From: Microbacterium sp. LWO13-1.2
GTDB lineage: Bacteria; Actinomycetota; Actinomycetes; Actinomycetales; Microbacteriaceae
Direction: 5' to 3'
DNA length: 64,000 bases
Assembly: GCF_038397725.1 (NCBI RefSeq)
Contig: NZ_CP151634.1
Location: forward strand, 744,001-808,000
Shown here piece after piece: positions 7,948 to 16,743 of this stretch. The notes beneath the pieces were generated by a model. That model had not been told where the DNA came from. It searched no databases and was given only the letters and a program-made list of their open reading frames with translations. The position numbers and the translations under genes were made by a program. Every line of letters starts with the position of its first letter. The stretch's first letter is position 1.

Positions 7948-8766
7948 ATGCGACTCACGAGAAAACTCGCGCTCGCCGCCACTGCGGCAGCCGTACTCAC
8001 CCTCGGCGCGGTCATCCCCGCTGCCGGCGCGACCTCGGTCGATGACGACTCCGACGTTCCCTCCTTCCAGGAGTTCGCGGCGTCGACCTACCGGGACATC
8101 GACGGCAGCTACATCGTCAACGGCGACGAAGTCCTCTCGGATCGGGGGGAGTTGCGGGAGTTCTACGACCTTCTCATCGGCCCCGAGACACCGACCGACG
8201 GCCTCATCGTCAACACGGTGGGCGGCATCGACGACAAGTGGTCGGCCTCGCAGGTGAGCAATCTCACCTATTGCGTCAGTACGAAATTCGGCACGCGTCA
8301 CGCCGATGTCGTGAGCGCGATGGCCAGCGGTGCAGCGCTCTGGGAGTCCGCATCCCCGAGGATCAACTTCGTGTACGTCGGCAGCGCTGACGGCAACTGC
8401 ACCACGCGCAACAAGTCGGTCCTGTTCTCGGTCGAGCCGGTGCAGACGTCGCAGTACATCGCTCGCGCGTTCTTCCCGAGCACCGCGGACCGTCAGCAGA
8501 ACGTGCTCATCGACGACTCGATCTGGTCCTCCGGCTCGTGGACGCCGACGAACATCCTCGGCCACGAGCTCGGCCACGTTCTCGGCTTCCGCCACGAGCA
8601 CACCCGCCCCGAATCGGGCACGTGCTTCGAGGACACCAACTGGCGTCCGCTGACGCCGTACGACTCGTCGTCGATCATGCACTACCCGCAGTGCAACGGC
8701 ACGTCCGACGACCTGTCGATGACGAGCGCCGACCGCACCGGCGTCGTCAGCCTCTACGGCGGCTGA
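7948..8766 (+). CDS. Secreted zinc metalloprotease (metzincin, M12A/M10-like)
   Basis: A 272-residue exported protease. Residues 1-29 form a Sec signal peptide (RLTRKLALAATAAAVLTLG then an AGA-type cleavage site). The zinc motif HELGHVLGFRHEH spans 206-218, with catalytic Glu207 and three metal His. The metzincin Met-turn is SIMHYP at 242-247. Four or more cysteines (TYC, GNC, GTC, PQC) suggest disulfides outside the cell. I start at ATG 7948, where the signal peptide begins, not at the long in-frame extension. It is transcribed toward a strong terminator at 8786. The substrate is unknown. Confidence 0.88.
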   Translation: MRLTRKLALAATAAAVLTLGAVIPAAGATSVDDDSDVPSFQEFAASTYRDIDGSYIVNGDEVLSDRGELREFYDLLIGPETPTDGLIVNTVGGIDDKWSASQVSNLTYCVSTKFGTRHADVVSAMASGAALWESASPRINFVYVGSADGNCTTRNKSVLFSVEPVQTSQYIARAFFPSTADRQQNVLIDDSIWSSGSWTPTNILGHELGHVLGFRHEHTRPESGTCFEDTNWRPLTPYDSSSIMHYPQCNGTSDDLSMTSADRTGVVSLYGG

Positions 8767-8785
8767 CACGACTCACCGCAGAAAC

Positions 8786-8819
8786 CACTGGGCCCGGTCG
8801 TTCTCGACCGGGCCCAGTG
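8786..8819. terminator. Bidirectional terminator, cassette copy 1
   Basis: A 15-bp perfect stem, with arm CACTGGGCCCGGTCG and its complement around a TTCT loop, between convergent genes ending at 8766 and 8826. A near-copy with the same preceding CTCACCGCAGAA occurs at 16744-16782. Confidence 0.85.
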
Positions 8820-8825
8820 TCCGTT

Positions 8826-9161
8826 TCAGGGCGCCGTCCTGTTCTGCTCCTCCAGCGACCACACCCGCTCGATCGGGAGAAAACCGACCTCTCCATCCGG
8901 CCCGTAAAAGCCCTCGACGAAGCGCCCGATGTCCTTCTGCCAGGCGGCGTTCGCCGGTGCGGACTCGACGACGCTCATCGCCCGATCGAAATCCGCGCAG
9001 TCGACCACGTGGAAGAGATTCCTGCCTGACCGCCAGATGGTCCAATCGTGGATACCGGCCTCGGCAAACAGAGCGCGCAGATCGTCGGGGATCCGGGCAT
9101 GACGCGAGCGGTACTGGTCGATGGATCCATCCACGATGACGGAGTGCAGGGCGATCCGCAT
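8826..9161 (-). CDS. rhaM: L-rhamnose mutarotase family protein
   Basis: A 111-residue cytoplasmic protein of the RhaM family, which interconverts anomers of L-rhamnose (some members use L-fucose). Family features are HSVIVDGSIDQYRSRHARIP with conserved His/Arg, AGIHDWTIWRSGRNLFHVVD in the middle, and the end W-x3-IGRFVEGFYGPDG. It is the last gene of the sugar operon that begins with the binding protein at 15949. Its Shine-Dalgarno (AGGAGGAGAGA) overlaps the stop codon of the upstream aldo/keto reductase. Feeding the right anomer to the dehydrogenase just upstream fits an oxidative deoxy-hexose pathway. Confidence 0.85.
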   Translation of the reverse strand: MRIALHSVIVDGSIDQYRSRHARIPDDLRALFAEAGIHDWTIWRSGRNLFHVVDCADFDRAMSVVESAPANAAWQKDIGRFVEGFYGPDGEVGFLPIERVWSLEEQNRTAP

Positions 9162-9170
9162 TCTCTCCTC

Positions 9171-10160
9171 CTAGGAAACAGACGGCGGTGACAGTGTGAT
9201 GTGACCCGCATTCTCCAGCGCGATCCACAGCTCTTCCGGGAGCGACGCGGCCATCCGTGAAGCCGCTTCCTCCGCCTGCTGAGCGCCGCGCATTCCGACG
9301 ACCACGGAAACGACCTGTGGCCAGCGCAACGCGAACTGCAGCGCCGCCGCCGGGAGGGAGGCCTCATGCTCGCGGCAGATGCGTTCCAGGTCGCGAGCCC
9401 TGCGCAGGATTTCCGGCGAAGCCTCGGCGTAGTCGTAGCTCGCATCGTCTGGCACGCTCTCCCGGCTGAGGAGTCCCGAGTTGTAGACGGCAGCGGCGAC
9501 GACGTCCACTCCGCGCTCGTGCGCGAGCGCGAGCATCCTGCTCGCACTCCCCTGCTCGAGGAGGGTGAATCGTCCTGCGCACATGACGATGTCGACGTCG
9601 GTCCGCTCGATGAAGTCTGCGAGCATCTCCGCCTGATTCATCCCGGCTCCGAAGCCGCGGATCACTCCTTCATCGCGGAGCCCGGCCAATGTCCGTGCCC
9701 CGGTCGTCGACGCACTCTCCCAGTGGTCATCCGGATCATGCATGAAGACGACGTCGATGCGATCCATTCCGAGCCGTTCGAGACTCGCCTCGAGCGAGCG
9801 CAGTACGCCGTCACGGCTCAGGTCGTACACCCGCCGTTGGTCGGCAGGCACGTCGAAGAAGTTCGCGGCATCCCGCTCGTGCGCGGTCTCCGGGCTCGGG
9901 ACGAGCACACGCCCGACCTTCGTCGACACGACGTACTCGTCGCGAGGGTACGCGGCGAGCGCGCGACCGAGGCGGCGTTCCGAGAGTCCCAGCCCATAGT
10001 GCGGGGCGGTGTCGAAGTATCGGATGCCGGCATCCCACGCGGCGCGAATCGTCTCCTCCGCCTCCTCGTCCGAGACCGCGTGCCACAGGTTTCCGATCTG
10101 GGCGCATCCCATGCCGAGTGTGCCGAGTTCACGCATTCGCTGGTTCCGCATCGCGTTCAT
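9171..10160 (-). CDS. Aldo/keto reductase (candidate L-fucose/L-rhamnose dehydrogenase)
   Basis: A 329-residue NAD(P)-dependent oxidoreductase of the AKR superfamily, closest in style to D-threo-aldose/L-fucose dehydrogenases. The catalytic tetrad is visible: Asp50 and Tyr55 in RYFDTAPHYGLGLSERRLG, Lys81 in VVSTKVGR, His141 in VVFMHDPDD. The cofactor end (ALQFALRWPQVVSVVVGMRG) is present. ATG 10160 overlaps the stop of the ABC ATPase as ATGA. Placed between a mutarotase and a sugar transporter, it probably oxidises the imported sugar at C1 to the lactone. This role is inferred from context. Confidence 0.85.
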   Translation of the reverse strand: MNAMRNQRMRELGTLGMGCAQIGNLWHAVSDEEAEETIRAAWDAGIRYFDTAPHYGLGLSERRLGRALAAYPRDEYVVSTKVGRVLVPSPETAHERDAANFFDVPADQRRVYDLSRDGVLRSLEASLERLGMDRIDVVFMHDPDDHWESASTTGARTLAGLRDEGVIRGFGAGMNQAEMLADFIERTDVDIVMCAGRFTLLEQGSASRMLALAHERGVDVVAAAVYNSGLLSRESVPDDASYDYAEASPEILRRARDLERICREHEASLPAAALQFALRWPQVVSVVVGMRGAQQAEEAASRMAASLPEELWIALENAGHITLSPPSVS

Positions 10161-11674
10161 CGGGCGACAGCAGACCCGTGGATGTGCGCCATGACCTCGG
10201 CGCTCATCGTTGAGTAGTCGTGCGTGTTCTCCACGGCGCCGCGGACGATGAACTGATCCATGACGACGATCCGGTCGGCGAGCGTGACCATCTCGGCGAG
10301 GTCGCTCGAGATCAGCAGGATGGCCATCCCGTCGTCTGCGAGACGCCACAACAGCTCGTAGAACGCCCGTTTCGTGCGCACGTCGATGCCGACCGTCGGC
10401 TCGTCGACGATGAGGACGCGTGTGCGGGCGGCGAGCCACTTCGCGAGCGACACCTTCTGCTGATTGCCCCCGGACAGCTGACCGGCGAGCTGATCCTGTG
10501 ACGAGATCTTGATGTCGAGAGCATCCACATAGTCGCTCACGGCCTCGCGCTCCCGACGTCCGGACACGAATCCGAGAACTTTCGAGAGATCGGACCAGAT
10601 CGTGACCGCGATGTTGCGGGTGATGGACTGCAGGAGGAAGACGCCCTCCTCCTTGCGGTTCTCGGTGACGTACCCGATGCGGAAGCGCCGGAGCGCATCG
10701 CGCACCGAGCGGATCCGCACCGCCTTGCCCTCCACGCGCACCTCGCCGCCGGTGACCCGGTCGAGGCCGAGGATGGCGCGGGCGAGTTCGGTGCGTCCGG
10801 CGCCGACGAGTCCGTACATGCCGAGCACCTCGCCGGGATGTACGGCGAGCGAGATCTTGCGGTGCCCGGCGGCCGTGCTCACCTCGAGGAGCTCGAGCGC
10901 GGGGGTCGCAGTACGGTCCACCGGGCGCGCGTCGACCTCGAGGTTCGCGAGCGTGCGACCGACCATCTTCGCCACGACATCGTCGTGGGATGTCGTGGCG
11001 ATCGGCTGCGACGGCATCACCGTGCTTCCGTCGCGGAGCACGGTGATCGCGTCGCAATGCGCGAACACCTCGTCGAGTTTGTGGCTCACGAGCACGATCG
11101 CGGTGCCCTCGGAACTGAGCTGTCCGACGACGCGGTAGAGGCGTTCCGCCTCGTCATTGCTGAGCGACGCCGTCGGTTCGTCGAGCAGAAGCACCTTCGC
11201 GCTGCGATAGAGCCCACGGGCGATCTCGACGAGTTGGATCTGCGCCGCGGAGAGCTCTCGCATCGGCGTGCGCGGATCGATTTCGAGGTCGAGCATGTCC
11301 AGGCAGCGCTTCGCCTCTCGCCAGACCCGGCGCCAGTCGACGATTCCGCCTCGACGCGGCATCGCGGAGAGCGCGATGTTCTCTCCGACGGTGAATTCCC
11401 GCACGACGTTGCGCTCCTGGTGCACCACGCCGATGCCAGCAGACAGGGCTTCGAGCGGATTCGCGAACGACACCGGCTCCCCGCCGAGGAGAAGCTCCCC
11501 GGAGTCGGCGCCCTGCACGCCCGTGACGATCTTGATGAGCGTGGACTTCCCGGCGCCGTTCTCCCCCATCAACGCGTGCACCGAACCGGCCTCGACGACG
11601 AGATTCGCATCGGCGAGCGCCGTGACGCCGGGGAACGTCTTACGCAGGTTCTTGATCTCCAGTGCGATGCTCAT
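10157..11674 (-). CDS. Sugar ABC transporter ATP-binding protein (RbsA/MglA type)
   Basis: A 505-residue protein with two fused ATPase domains energising sugar import. The first domain has Walker A GENGAGKS at 37-44 and Walker B LLLDEPTASLS. The second is the degenerate type with the diagnostic LSGGNQQK signature and VLIVDEPTVGID. This duplicated layout is specific to the ribose/galactose/rhamnose class of importers, which pair it with one or two RbsC-type permeases, here the two genes upstream. It is coupled to its neighbours by ATGA overlaps on both sides. Confidence 0.92.
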   Translation of the reverse strand: MSIALEIKNLRKTFPGVTALADANLVVEAGSVHALMGENGAGKSTLIKIVTGVQGADSGELLLGGEPVSFANPLEALSAGIGVVHQERNVVREFTVGENIALSAMPRRGGIVDWRRVWREAKRCLDMLDLEIDPRTPMRELSAAQIQLVEIARGLYRSAKVLLLDEPTASLSNDEAERLYRVVGQLSSEGTAIVLVSHKLDEVFAHCDAITVLRDGSTVMPSQPIATTSHDDVVAKMVGRTLANLEVDARPVDRTATPALELLEVSTAAGHRKISLAVHPGEVLGMYGLVGAGRTELARAILGLDRVTGGEVRVEGKAVRIRSVRDALRRFRIGYVTENRKEEGVFLLQSITRNIAVTIWSDLSKVLGFVSGRREREAVSDYVDALDIKISSQDQLAGQLSGGNQQKVSLAKWLAARTRVLIVDEPTVGIDVRTKRAFYELLWRLADDGMAILLISSDLAEMVTLADRIVVMDQFIVRGAVENTHDYSTMSAEVMAHIHGSAVAR

Positions 11675-12690
11675 CGCTTCACCTCCGCGAAAGGGGTTTC
11701 CGCCAGCGCCGCCTCAGCGCGCAACGATCTGATCCGGCTGGCGTGCCGTGACGCCTGCACCTCGCGCAGCTTGCCGAGCGCGACCGTGCCGAGGACGACT
11801 GCTCCGACGACGAAGTTGACGACCTCGGCATCGAAGCGGAAGATCGGGCTCGCGGCATCCACGAGCCGGACGACCATCGCCGCCAGCACGGTGCCGAGCA
11901 CGGCGACCGTGCCGCCCGCCAGCGCGACCCCGCCGATGATGGGGGCCGCGAAGCTCGGCAGCAGCCAGTCGCCGCCGACGGTGGTGTTGACACCGGGCAG
12001 GAACGAGATGCTGACCAGCGCAGCGACGCCGCACAGAAGGCCGGACAGGGTGTGGGCGACGACGACAGCGCGGTCGGCCGATATCCCCGCGAGCTGCGCC
12101 GCAGAGGCGTTGCCGCCGCTCGCGAGCAGAGTGCGCCCCGACACGGTCTGCGCGAAGTACAGGGCCACGATGACCGCGACGAGAAGGGTGAGGAGGAAGA
12201 TCGTCGGGATGCCCAGGATGTCGGAGCGACCGAACGCGGCGAGCTCCGGCCAGGCGTCACGTCCGATGGTGCGGGTGCCCACGAGGGCGTACTGCAATCC
12301 GATCAGGATCTGCGACATGGCGAGAGTGACGATGAAGCCGTTGATGCGGGTTCCGACCACGATCAGGCCGTTCGCCAGCCCGAGGAGCGCACCGGCGAGC
12401 ACCGCGACGAGGGCGCCGATCCACGGGGGCACGCCCCACGAGGTGACGATGACCCCGGTCACGCACGCGGACACTCCGCCGATGGCGCCGACGGCGAGAT
12501 TGAGCTGACCCACGCAGAGCGTGATCATCTGCGCCAGTCCGATCAGGATCGGAACGCTGACGAAGCGGAAGAAGCTCGTCATCGACACCGGGCCGAAGAA
12601 CTGGCCCGAGGTCGCGATCCCGAGGATCACGGCTCCCGCAACGACGATGCCGACCAGCAGCAGGTTGTTCGCACTGATGACGCGTTTCAT
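11671..12690 (-). CDS. Sugar ABC transporter permease (RbsC type), second subunit
   Basis: A 339-residue inner-membrane permease of the BPD_transp_2 class with about nine to ten hydrophobic segments. Typical features are VPILIGLAQMITLCVGQLNLAVGAIGG near residue 48 and the loop GINGFIV-like sequence VGTRINGFIVTLAMSQI. The central GGNASAAQLAGISADR segment probably contacts the ATPase. It overlaps the upstream permease (ATGA at 12687) and the ATPase downstream. With that permease it probably forms a heterodimeric channel. Confidence 0.92.
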   Translation of the reverse strand: MKRVISANNLLLVGIVVAGAVILGIATSGQFFGPVSMTSFFRFVSVPILIGLAQMITLCVGQLNLAVGAIGGVSACVTGVIVTSWGVPPWIGALVAVLAGALLGLANGLIVVGTRINGFIVTLAMSQILIGLQYALVGTRTIGRDAWPELAAFGRSDILGIPTIFLLTLLVAVIVALYFAQTVSGRTLLASGGNASAAQLAGISADRAVVVAHTLSGLLCGVAALVSISFLPGVNTTVGGDWLLPSFAAPIIGGVALAGGTVAVLGTVLAAMVVRLVDAASPIFRFDAEVVNFVVGAVVLGTVALGKLREVQASRHASRIRSLRAEAALAETPFAEVKR

Positions 12691-13766
12691 CGGATGGCCT
12701 CCGCCTCGTCCAGTTCGACGGCCAGCGTCGCGACCGATTCGTTCTTCATGGATGGACGACGCCGGGCGAAGATCAGGCGCAGTCGGTCCGTCGCGAGCGC
12801 GGCCAGCAGGATGCAGCCCAGAAGCACATTGAGGGTCTCAAGACCGACGCCGTAAAGCTCGAGGCCCTTGCGGATGACGGAGGTGAGCGTGATGCCGAGC
12901 GCTGTTCCGACGATCGAGACCAGGCCGCCGGCGAGCAACGTACCGCCGAGGATCGGCCCCAGGAACGAGGAGAGCATGAACTCCCCGCCGATCGCCGGGG
13001 TGAACGAGCCGGTGCTGGCTGCGAGCAGGATGCCGGCGATCGCGGCCAGCAGGCCGGAGAGCGCATGGACCAGGATCATCCGACGCGCGGTCGGCACGCC
13101 GGAGAGCTCCGCCGCCCGCAGGCTGCTCCCGGTCATCAGCACCTCGCGACCGCCCTGGGTGCAGGTGTAGAAGTACCAGATCGCGGCCATGCAGACCAGC
13201 GCAGGAAGGATCATGAGCGGAATGGCCTCGGATCCGCAGTATCCGAGAAGGCAGACGTCGGCGAACGTCCCGCGACCGACCGCCTGGAAGGCGTCGGGGA
13301 GCGTGGTGAAGGCCTGTCCGGTGCTCCAACGCTCATACAAGGTGGGGATCAGCCCGAGCAGTGTGAAGCTCATCGCGAGCGTCACGATGAAGGAGTTCAC
13401 GCCAGTCTTGGCGATGATCCATCCGGCGAGACCTCCGAGCACAGTGCTCGCCAGCGCCCCGACGGCCAGGCCTGCGAGCAGCGGCATCCCCAGGTTCTCC
13501 AGGCACGCACCGGCGACCAGCGCTCCGACCCCCGCCAGCTGGCCCACCGCCAGGTTCATGTGTCCGACGGAGAGCACGACCATCTGTGAGAGCCCCACCA
13601 CGGTGAAGATCGCGATCGATGTGAGAAGAGGCGCGATGACGAACGGGCCGTTGAGGAAGGCGGGCTTCAGCGAGGCGAAGGCGACGAAGAGCACCACGAT
13701 GAGCACCAGCAGCAGCGCACGCGGCGAGCGCAACTCGGCGCGGACGGCGGCGCGGAGACGCGACAT
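12687..13766 (-). CDS. Sugar ABC transporter permease (RbsC type), first subunit
   Basis: A 359-residue membrane permease paralogous to the next gene. It has the same signature blocks (LSQMVVLSVGHMNLAVGQLAGVGA, TGVNSFIVTLAMSFTLLGL, SSLRAAELSGVPTARRMI) and about ten hydrophobic segments. A C-terminal cytoplasmic tail of about 30 residues is longer than in its partner. It abuts the dehydratase gene: its ATG shares the last base of that stop codon. Two distinct permeases suggest a heterodimer, as in autoinducer-2 or rhamnose importers of this class. Confidence 0.92.
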   Translation of the reverse strand: MSRLRAAVRAELRSPRALLLVLIVVLFVAFASLKPAFLNGPFVIAPLLTSIAIFTVVGLSQMVVLSVGHMNLAVGQLAGVGALVAGACLENLGMPLLAGLAVGALASTVLGGLAGWIIAKTGVNSFIVTLAMSFTLLGLIPTLYERWSTGQAFTTLPDAFQAVGRGTFADVCLLGYCGSEAIPLMILPALVCMAAIWYFYTCTQGGREVLMTGSSLRAAELSGVPTARRMILVHALSGLLAAIAGILLAASTGSFTPAIGGEFMLSSFLGPILGGTLLAGGLVSIVGTALGITLTSVIRKGLELYGVGLETLNVLLGCILLAALATDRLRLIFARRRPSMKNESVATLAVELDEAEAIR

Positions 13767-14857
13767 CAGAGCACAGTCCTGTCATCCATCGCGTTACGGT
13801 CCCAGTCGATGCCGAGGCCGACGACCTCCGGTGCCAGCGCCCGACCGTCTTCGATGGTCATGCCGGTCCTGGTGATCGCACGCAGCTGCGGGATGTGTTC
13901 GACGTAGCGGCCGTTCGGGATCGCGGCCACCAGGCTCACGTGCAGCTCCATGAGGAAGTGCGGGCAGACGTGCACGTTGAACGCCTCGGCGAGGTGCGCC
14001 ACCTTGAGCCAGGGCGTGATGCCACCGATGCGCGCCACGTCGACCTGGACGATGCCGGCGGCTCCTCGATCGAGGTACTCGCGGAACTGCGCGATCGAGT
14101 ACATGGACTCGCCGACCGCGATCGGCGTGGACGTCGCGGCCGCGAGCCGTGCATGACCCTCGATGTCATCGGCCGGCAGCGGCTCTTCGATCCACCCGAG
14201 GTCGAGACCATCGAAGAGTCGGGCGCGACGGATCGCCTCGGCGCTCGTCATCGACTGGTTGGCGTCGACCATGATGTCGAAATGCGATCCGACGGCCTCC
14301 CGCACGGCGATGAGGCGCTCGCGATCCTCCTGGCCGTTCGGCTTGCCGATCTTCACCTTGACACCCTTGAGCCCGGCGCGCTGCGAGGCGAGCGCCCCCT
14401 CCACGAGCTCGTCGACGCCGAGGTGCAACCATCCGCCCTCGGTGTCGTAGAGCGGGATGTCCTGACGGAACCCTCCTGCCAGGCGCCACAGCGGCAACGA
14501 TGCGCGGCGTGCGGCGATGTCCCACAGCGCCGTGTCGACGGCCGCGAGCGCCAGCGACGTGATCGCTCCGGTCGTCGTCGCGCGAGTCGAGGCGAACAAG
14601 CGATACCAGACGGCCTCGATGCGGTCAGCCTCCTGGCCGACAAGGATCGGCAGCAGGTGGTCGCGCAGCATCGAGAGCACCGCGCGACCTCCTGTGCCGA
14701 TCGTGTAGGAGTACCCGAGGCCGTGCAGGCCGTCGCTCGTCGCGAGTTCGACGAAGATCGTCTCTTGGGAGACGAATCTCTGCACCGCATCCGTGCGTTC
14801 GTTCTCGACGGCGACGTCGACGAGGAACGCGCGGGCATCGGTGATTGTGCTGGCCAT
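13766..14857 (-). CDS. Enolase-superfamily sugar-acid dehydratase (mandelate racemase/muconate lactonizing type)
   Basis: A 363-residue enzyme of the MR subgroup. A capping domain is followed by a TIM barrel with the catalytic set visible: K167-V-K169 on strand 2, metal ligands Asp198 (VDANQ), Glu224 (IEEPL) and Glu250 (VGES), then Asp273 with His300 (CPHF) as the second acid/base pair. This set fits dehydration of an aldonic or aldaric acid to a 2-keto-3-deoxy acid. In this operon the likely substrate is the acid formed from L-fucose or L-rhamnose. It is clearly shorter than characterised L-fuconate dehydratases, so exact specificity is open. Confidence 0.85.
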   Translation of the reverse strand: MASTITDARAFLVDVAVENERTDAVQRFVSQETIFVELATSDGLHGLGYSYTIGTGGRAVLSMLRDHLLPILVGQEADRIEAVWYRLFASTRATTTGAITSLALAAVDTALWDIAARRASLPLWRLAGGFRQDIPLYDTEGGWLHLGVDELVEGALASQRAGLKGVKVKIGKPNGQEDRERLIAVREAVGSHFDIMVDANQSMTSAEAIRRARLFDGLDLGWIEEPLPADDIEGHARLAAATSTPIAVGESMYSIAQFREYLDRGAAGIVQVDVARIGGITPWLKVAHLAEAFNVHVCPHFLMELHVSLVAAIPNGRYVEHIPQLRAITRTGMTIEDGRALAPEVVGLGIDWDRNAMDDRTVL

Positions 14858-14884
14858 CGGTATCTCCAGGTCTGTGTCAGCAGA

Positions 14885-15949
14885 TCACTTGCAGGTGAGC
14901 AGTTCGTCTTCGAACTTCTTCTGCACCTTGTCGGCGAACGCCTTCTGCTCGTCACCGTAGGTCTCCACGTTGTCCTTCGTGACGACGAACGATCCGGAGT
15001 CCACCACGACGCCGGGGTCTGCCATCTCACAGGCTCCGCTCGCGAGCTGGGCGAGGACCCAACTGCCGACATATGCCTGTCCGGTGGGGTTCTGCGCGAC
15101 TGTTCCGTAGATCGAGCCGTCGCGGATGCCGTCGAGAATCGTGGCGTCATCGTCGATCGCGACGAGCTGGATGTCGAGGCCGGATTCCGAGATCGCCTCG
15201 GCGCTCGCCACAGCGGGGTTGTACGCGGTCGTGACGATCGCGTTGATCTTGGAGCCGCTGGCGGCGAGGAGGTCGGATGCCGCCTTCTGCGCCGTCGCGA
15301 GGTCGGTGTCGACGTCGGTGATGTTCTGCAGGAGCGTCACCGCGCCGTCGGTCTCTTCGATGGCGCGTTCGACACCGGCGATGCGCCGCTGAGTGTTGGA
15401 ATCGACGTTGTTTCCGGTCATGTGCACGATCGCACCCGAGCCGCCGATCGCCTCGATGGCGGCGACCGCCGCCTGGTAGGCGGCTTCCTCGGTGTCCGTC
15501 GACAGACAGAATGCAGCAAGGTTCTCGTCGCCGGCAGGACACGAGGCGATCGAGCCGACCGCGATGCCTGCATCTGCCAGCTTCTTGAAGGTGGAGTTGA
15601 TGTCAGTGGGCGAGACACCGAAGATCCCGAACGCGTTGTAGCCGTTGGCGACGAGCGAGTTGATGACGTCGTTCTGCTTCGTCTGGTCCCACTCCGCCGT
15701 CTCGTTGAAGGTGACCTCGCCCAGGCCGAAGTCCTCTGCGGCCTTCTCGCCGGCCGCGATCCATGGCTGGAAGTACGGGTGCGCGCCACCCGGGACCAGG
15801 GCGACGCGAACGTCTGCCATGTCGCTCGCGCCGTCTCCGCCGCCAGCGGACGAGTCGGAATTCTGCGGGGTGCAGGCCGCGAGAGCGAGAGTGAGTGCCG
15901 CGGCCGCCGCGACGGCGGCGCCGAGCCGCAGGTGCTGTGTGGTGCGCAT
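14885..15949 (-). CDS. Sugar-binding lipoprotein of the ABC importer
   Basis: A 354-residue periplasmic-binding-protein type I (RbsB-like) lipoprotein. A lipobox LALAAC puts the lipidated Cys at 26, followed by a Ser/Gly-rich linker. The mature protein has ADVRVALVPGGAHPYFQPW as the first beta-alpha unit, then NSLVANGYNAFGIF, HMTGNNVDSNTQRRIAGV and the hinge-region IVTTAYNPAVASA. It delivers sugar to the two permeases downstream. It is the first gene of the operon, directly behind the GntR operator at 15980-15999. Confidence 0.92.
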   Translation of the reverse strand: MRTTQHLRLGAAVAAAAALTLALAACTPQNSDSSAGGGDGASDMADVRVALVPGGAHPYFQPWIAAGEKAAEDFGLGEVTFNETAEWDQTKQNDVINSLVANGYNAFGIFGVSPTDINSTFKKLADAGIAVGSIASCPAGDENLAAFCLSTDTEEAAYQAAVAAIEAIGGSGAIVHMTGNNVDSNTQRRIAGVERAIEETDGAVTLLQNITDVDTDLATAQKAASDLLAASGSKINAIVTTAYNPAVASAEAISESGLDIQLVAIDDDATILDGIRDGSIYGTVAQNPTGQAYVGSWVLAQLASGACEMADPGVVVDSGSFVVTKDNVETYGDEQKAFADKVQKKFEDELLTCK

Positions 15950-15979
15950 CTTTGAGCCTCCAGGGAAGAATTAAATGTA

Positions 15980-15999
15980 AAAGATCGTATTTGATCTTT
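15980..15999. promoter_or_regulatory. GntR-type operator in the divergent promoter region
   Basis: Arms AAAGATC and GATCTTT (7 bp, perfect) around GTATTT lie between the sugar operon and the divergent gntR-like gene. Spacing and placement fit an operator that shuts off both directions until the sugar or its metabolite is bound. Confidence 0.7.
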
Positions 16000-16049
16000 C
16001 AAAGGATAGGATGCGGGGAGAGTCGCCACTTTGTCAAGCAGGAGGTCGG

Positions 16050-16724
16050 ATGTCTGCGCTGGATCAATTACCCGCCTTCAGCGTGGGAGCCCGGACCATG
16101 CTGGGCGACGAGGTGTATTTCGCGCTGCAGCAATCGATCCTCGACGGCACGGTCCCGCCGGATGCGCGCATCAACGCCGGAGAGCTCGCTCGACGATTCG
16201 ACGTCTCCCCCACGCCCGTGCGCGAAGCCCTCGCCCGACTCGAGTCGGATGGACTCGTGGAGAAGCTCCCGCTGCGCGGATATCGGACAACGGACCTCTT
16301 GGATAGACAGCAACTCGGCGAGCTCTTCGAGTTGCGTCTGCTGCTCGAGCCCGAGACCGCAGCCAGTGCCGCCGCACGACGCTCCGCTGCCGAAGCCGAA
16401 GGCCTCGAGCAGGAAGTCGAGGCGGGGCGCATCGCCATCGATGAGGATGACGCGTACCGCCTGCTATCCCAGCACGACGTCCGCCTGCACGATCTCGTGT
16501 TCCGCGCGGCGCACAACGAGACCGTCCGGCAGGCGTATTCGCGCACGCACTGCCACCTGCACACGTTCCGTCTCGCCTACACCGGGTCGTACGTCGCCGA
16601 CACCGTCGCGGAGCATTCCGCCGTGGTCGCGGCCATCATTGCGGGCGACACCAAGAAAGCGTCCACGTCGATGCGGACGCACATCGAACGCTCACGCGAT
16701 CGGCTCATGAGCGGCCTGGACTGA
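16050..16724 (+). CDS. GntR-family regulator (FadR subfamily) of the sugar operon
   Basis: A 224-residue repressor. The N-terminal winged helix shows INAGELARRFDVSPTPVREALARL followed by a GLVEKLPLRGYRTT wing. The C-terminal FCD domain has metal-ligand-type residues (E-x2-LLLEPETAA, HDVRLHDLVFRAAHN, HSAVVAAIIAGD). ATG 16050 has AGGAGG seven bases upstream. It is divergent from the transporter operon across a clear palindrome, so it most likely represses that operon and itself, with a sugar-derived acid as inducer. Confidence 0.9.
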   Translation: MSALDQLPAFSVGARTMLGDEVYFALQQSILDGTVPPDARINAGELARRFDVSPTPVREALARLESDGLVEKLPLRGYRTTDLLDRQQLGELFELRLLLEPETAASAAARRSAAEAEGLEQEVEAGRIAIDEDDAYRLLSQHDVRLHDLVFRAAHNETVRQAYSRTHCHLHTFRLAYTGSYVADTVAEHSAVVAAIIAGDTKKASTSMRTHIERSRDRLMSGLD

Positions 16725-16743
16725 GCCAACGGCTCACCGCAGA

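Noticed and set aside
9171..11057. 628-codon minus-strand frame covering the aldo/keto reductase and part of the ABC ATPase
   Set aside because: The reductase starts at 10160 with an ATGA overlap. The upstream part is an out-of-frame reading of the ATPase gene.
13895..15955. 686-codon plus-strand frame
   Set aside because: Antisense shadow of the dehydratase and binding-protein genes. The composition (Arg/Asp/Val/Gly) and lack of motifs are typical of reversed high-GC coding DNA.
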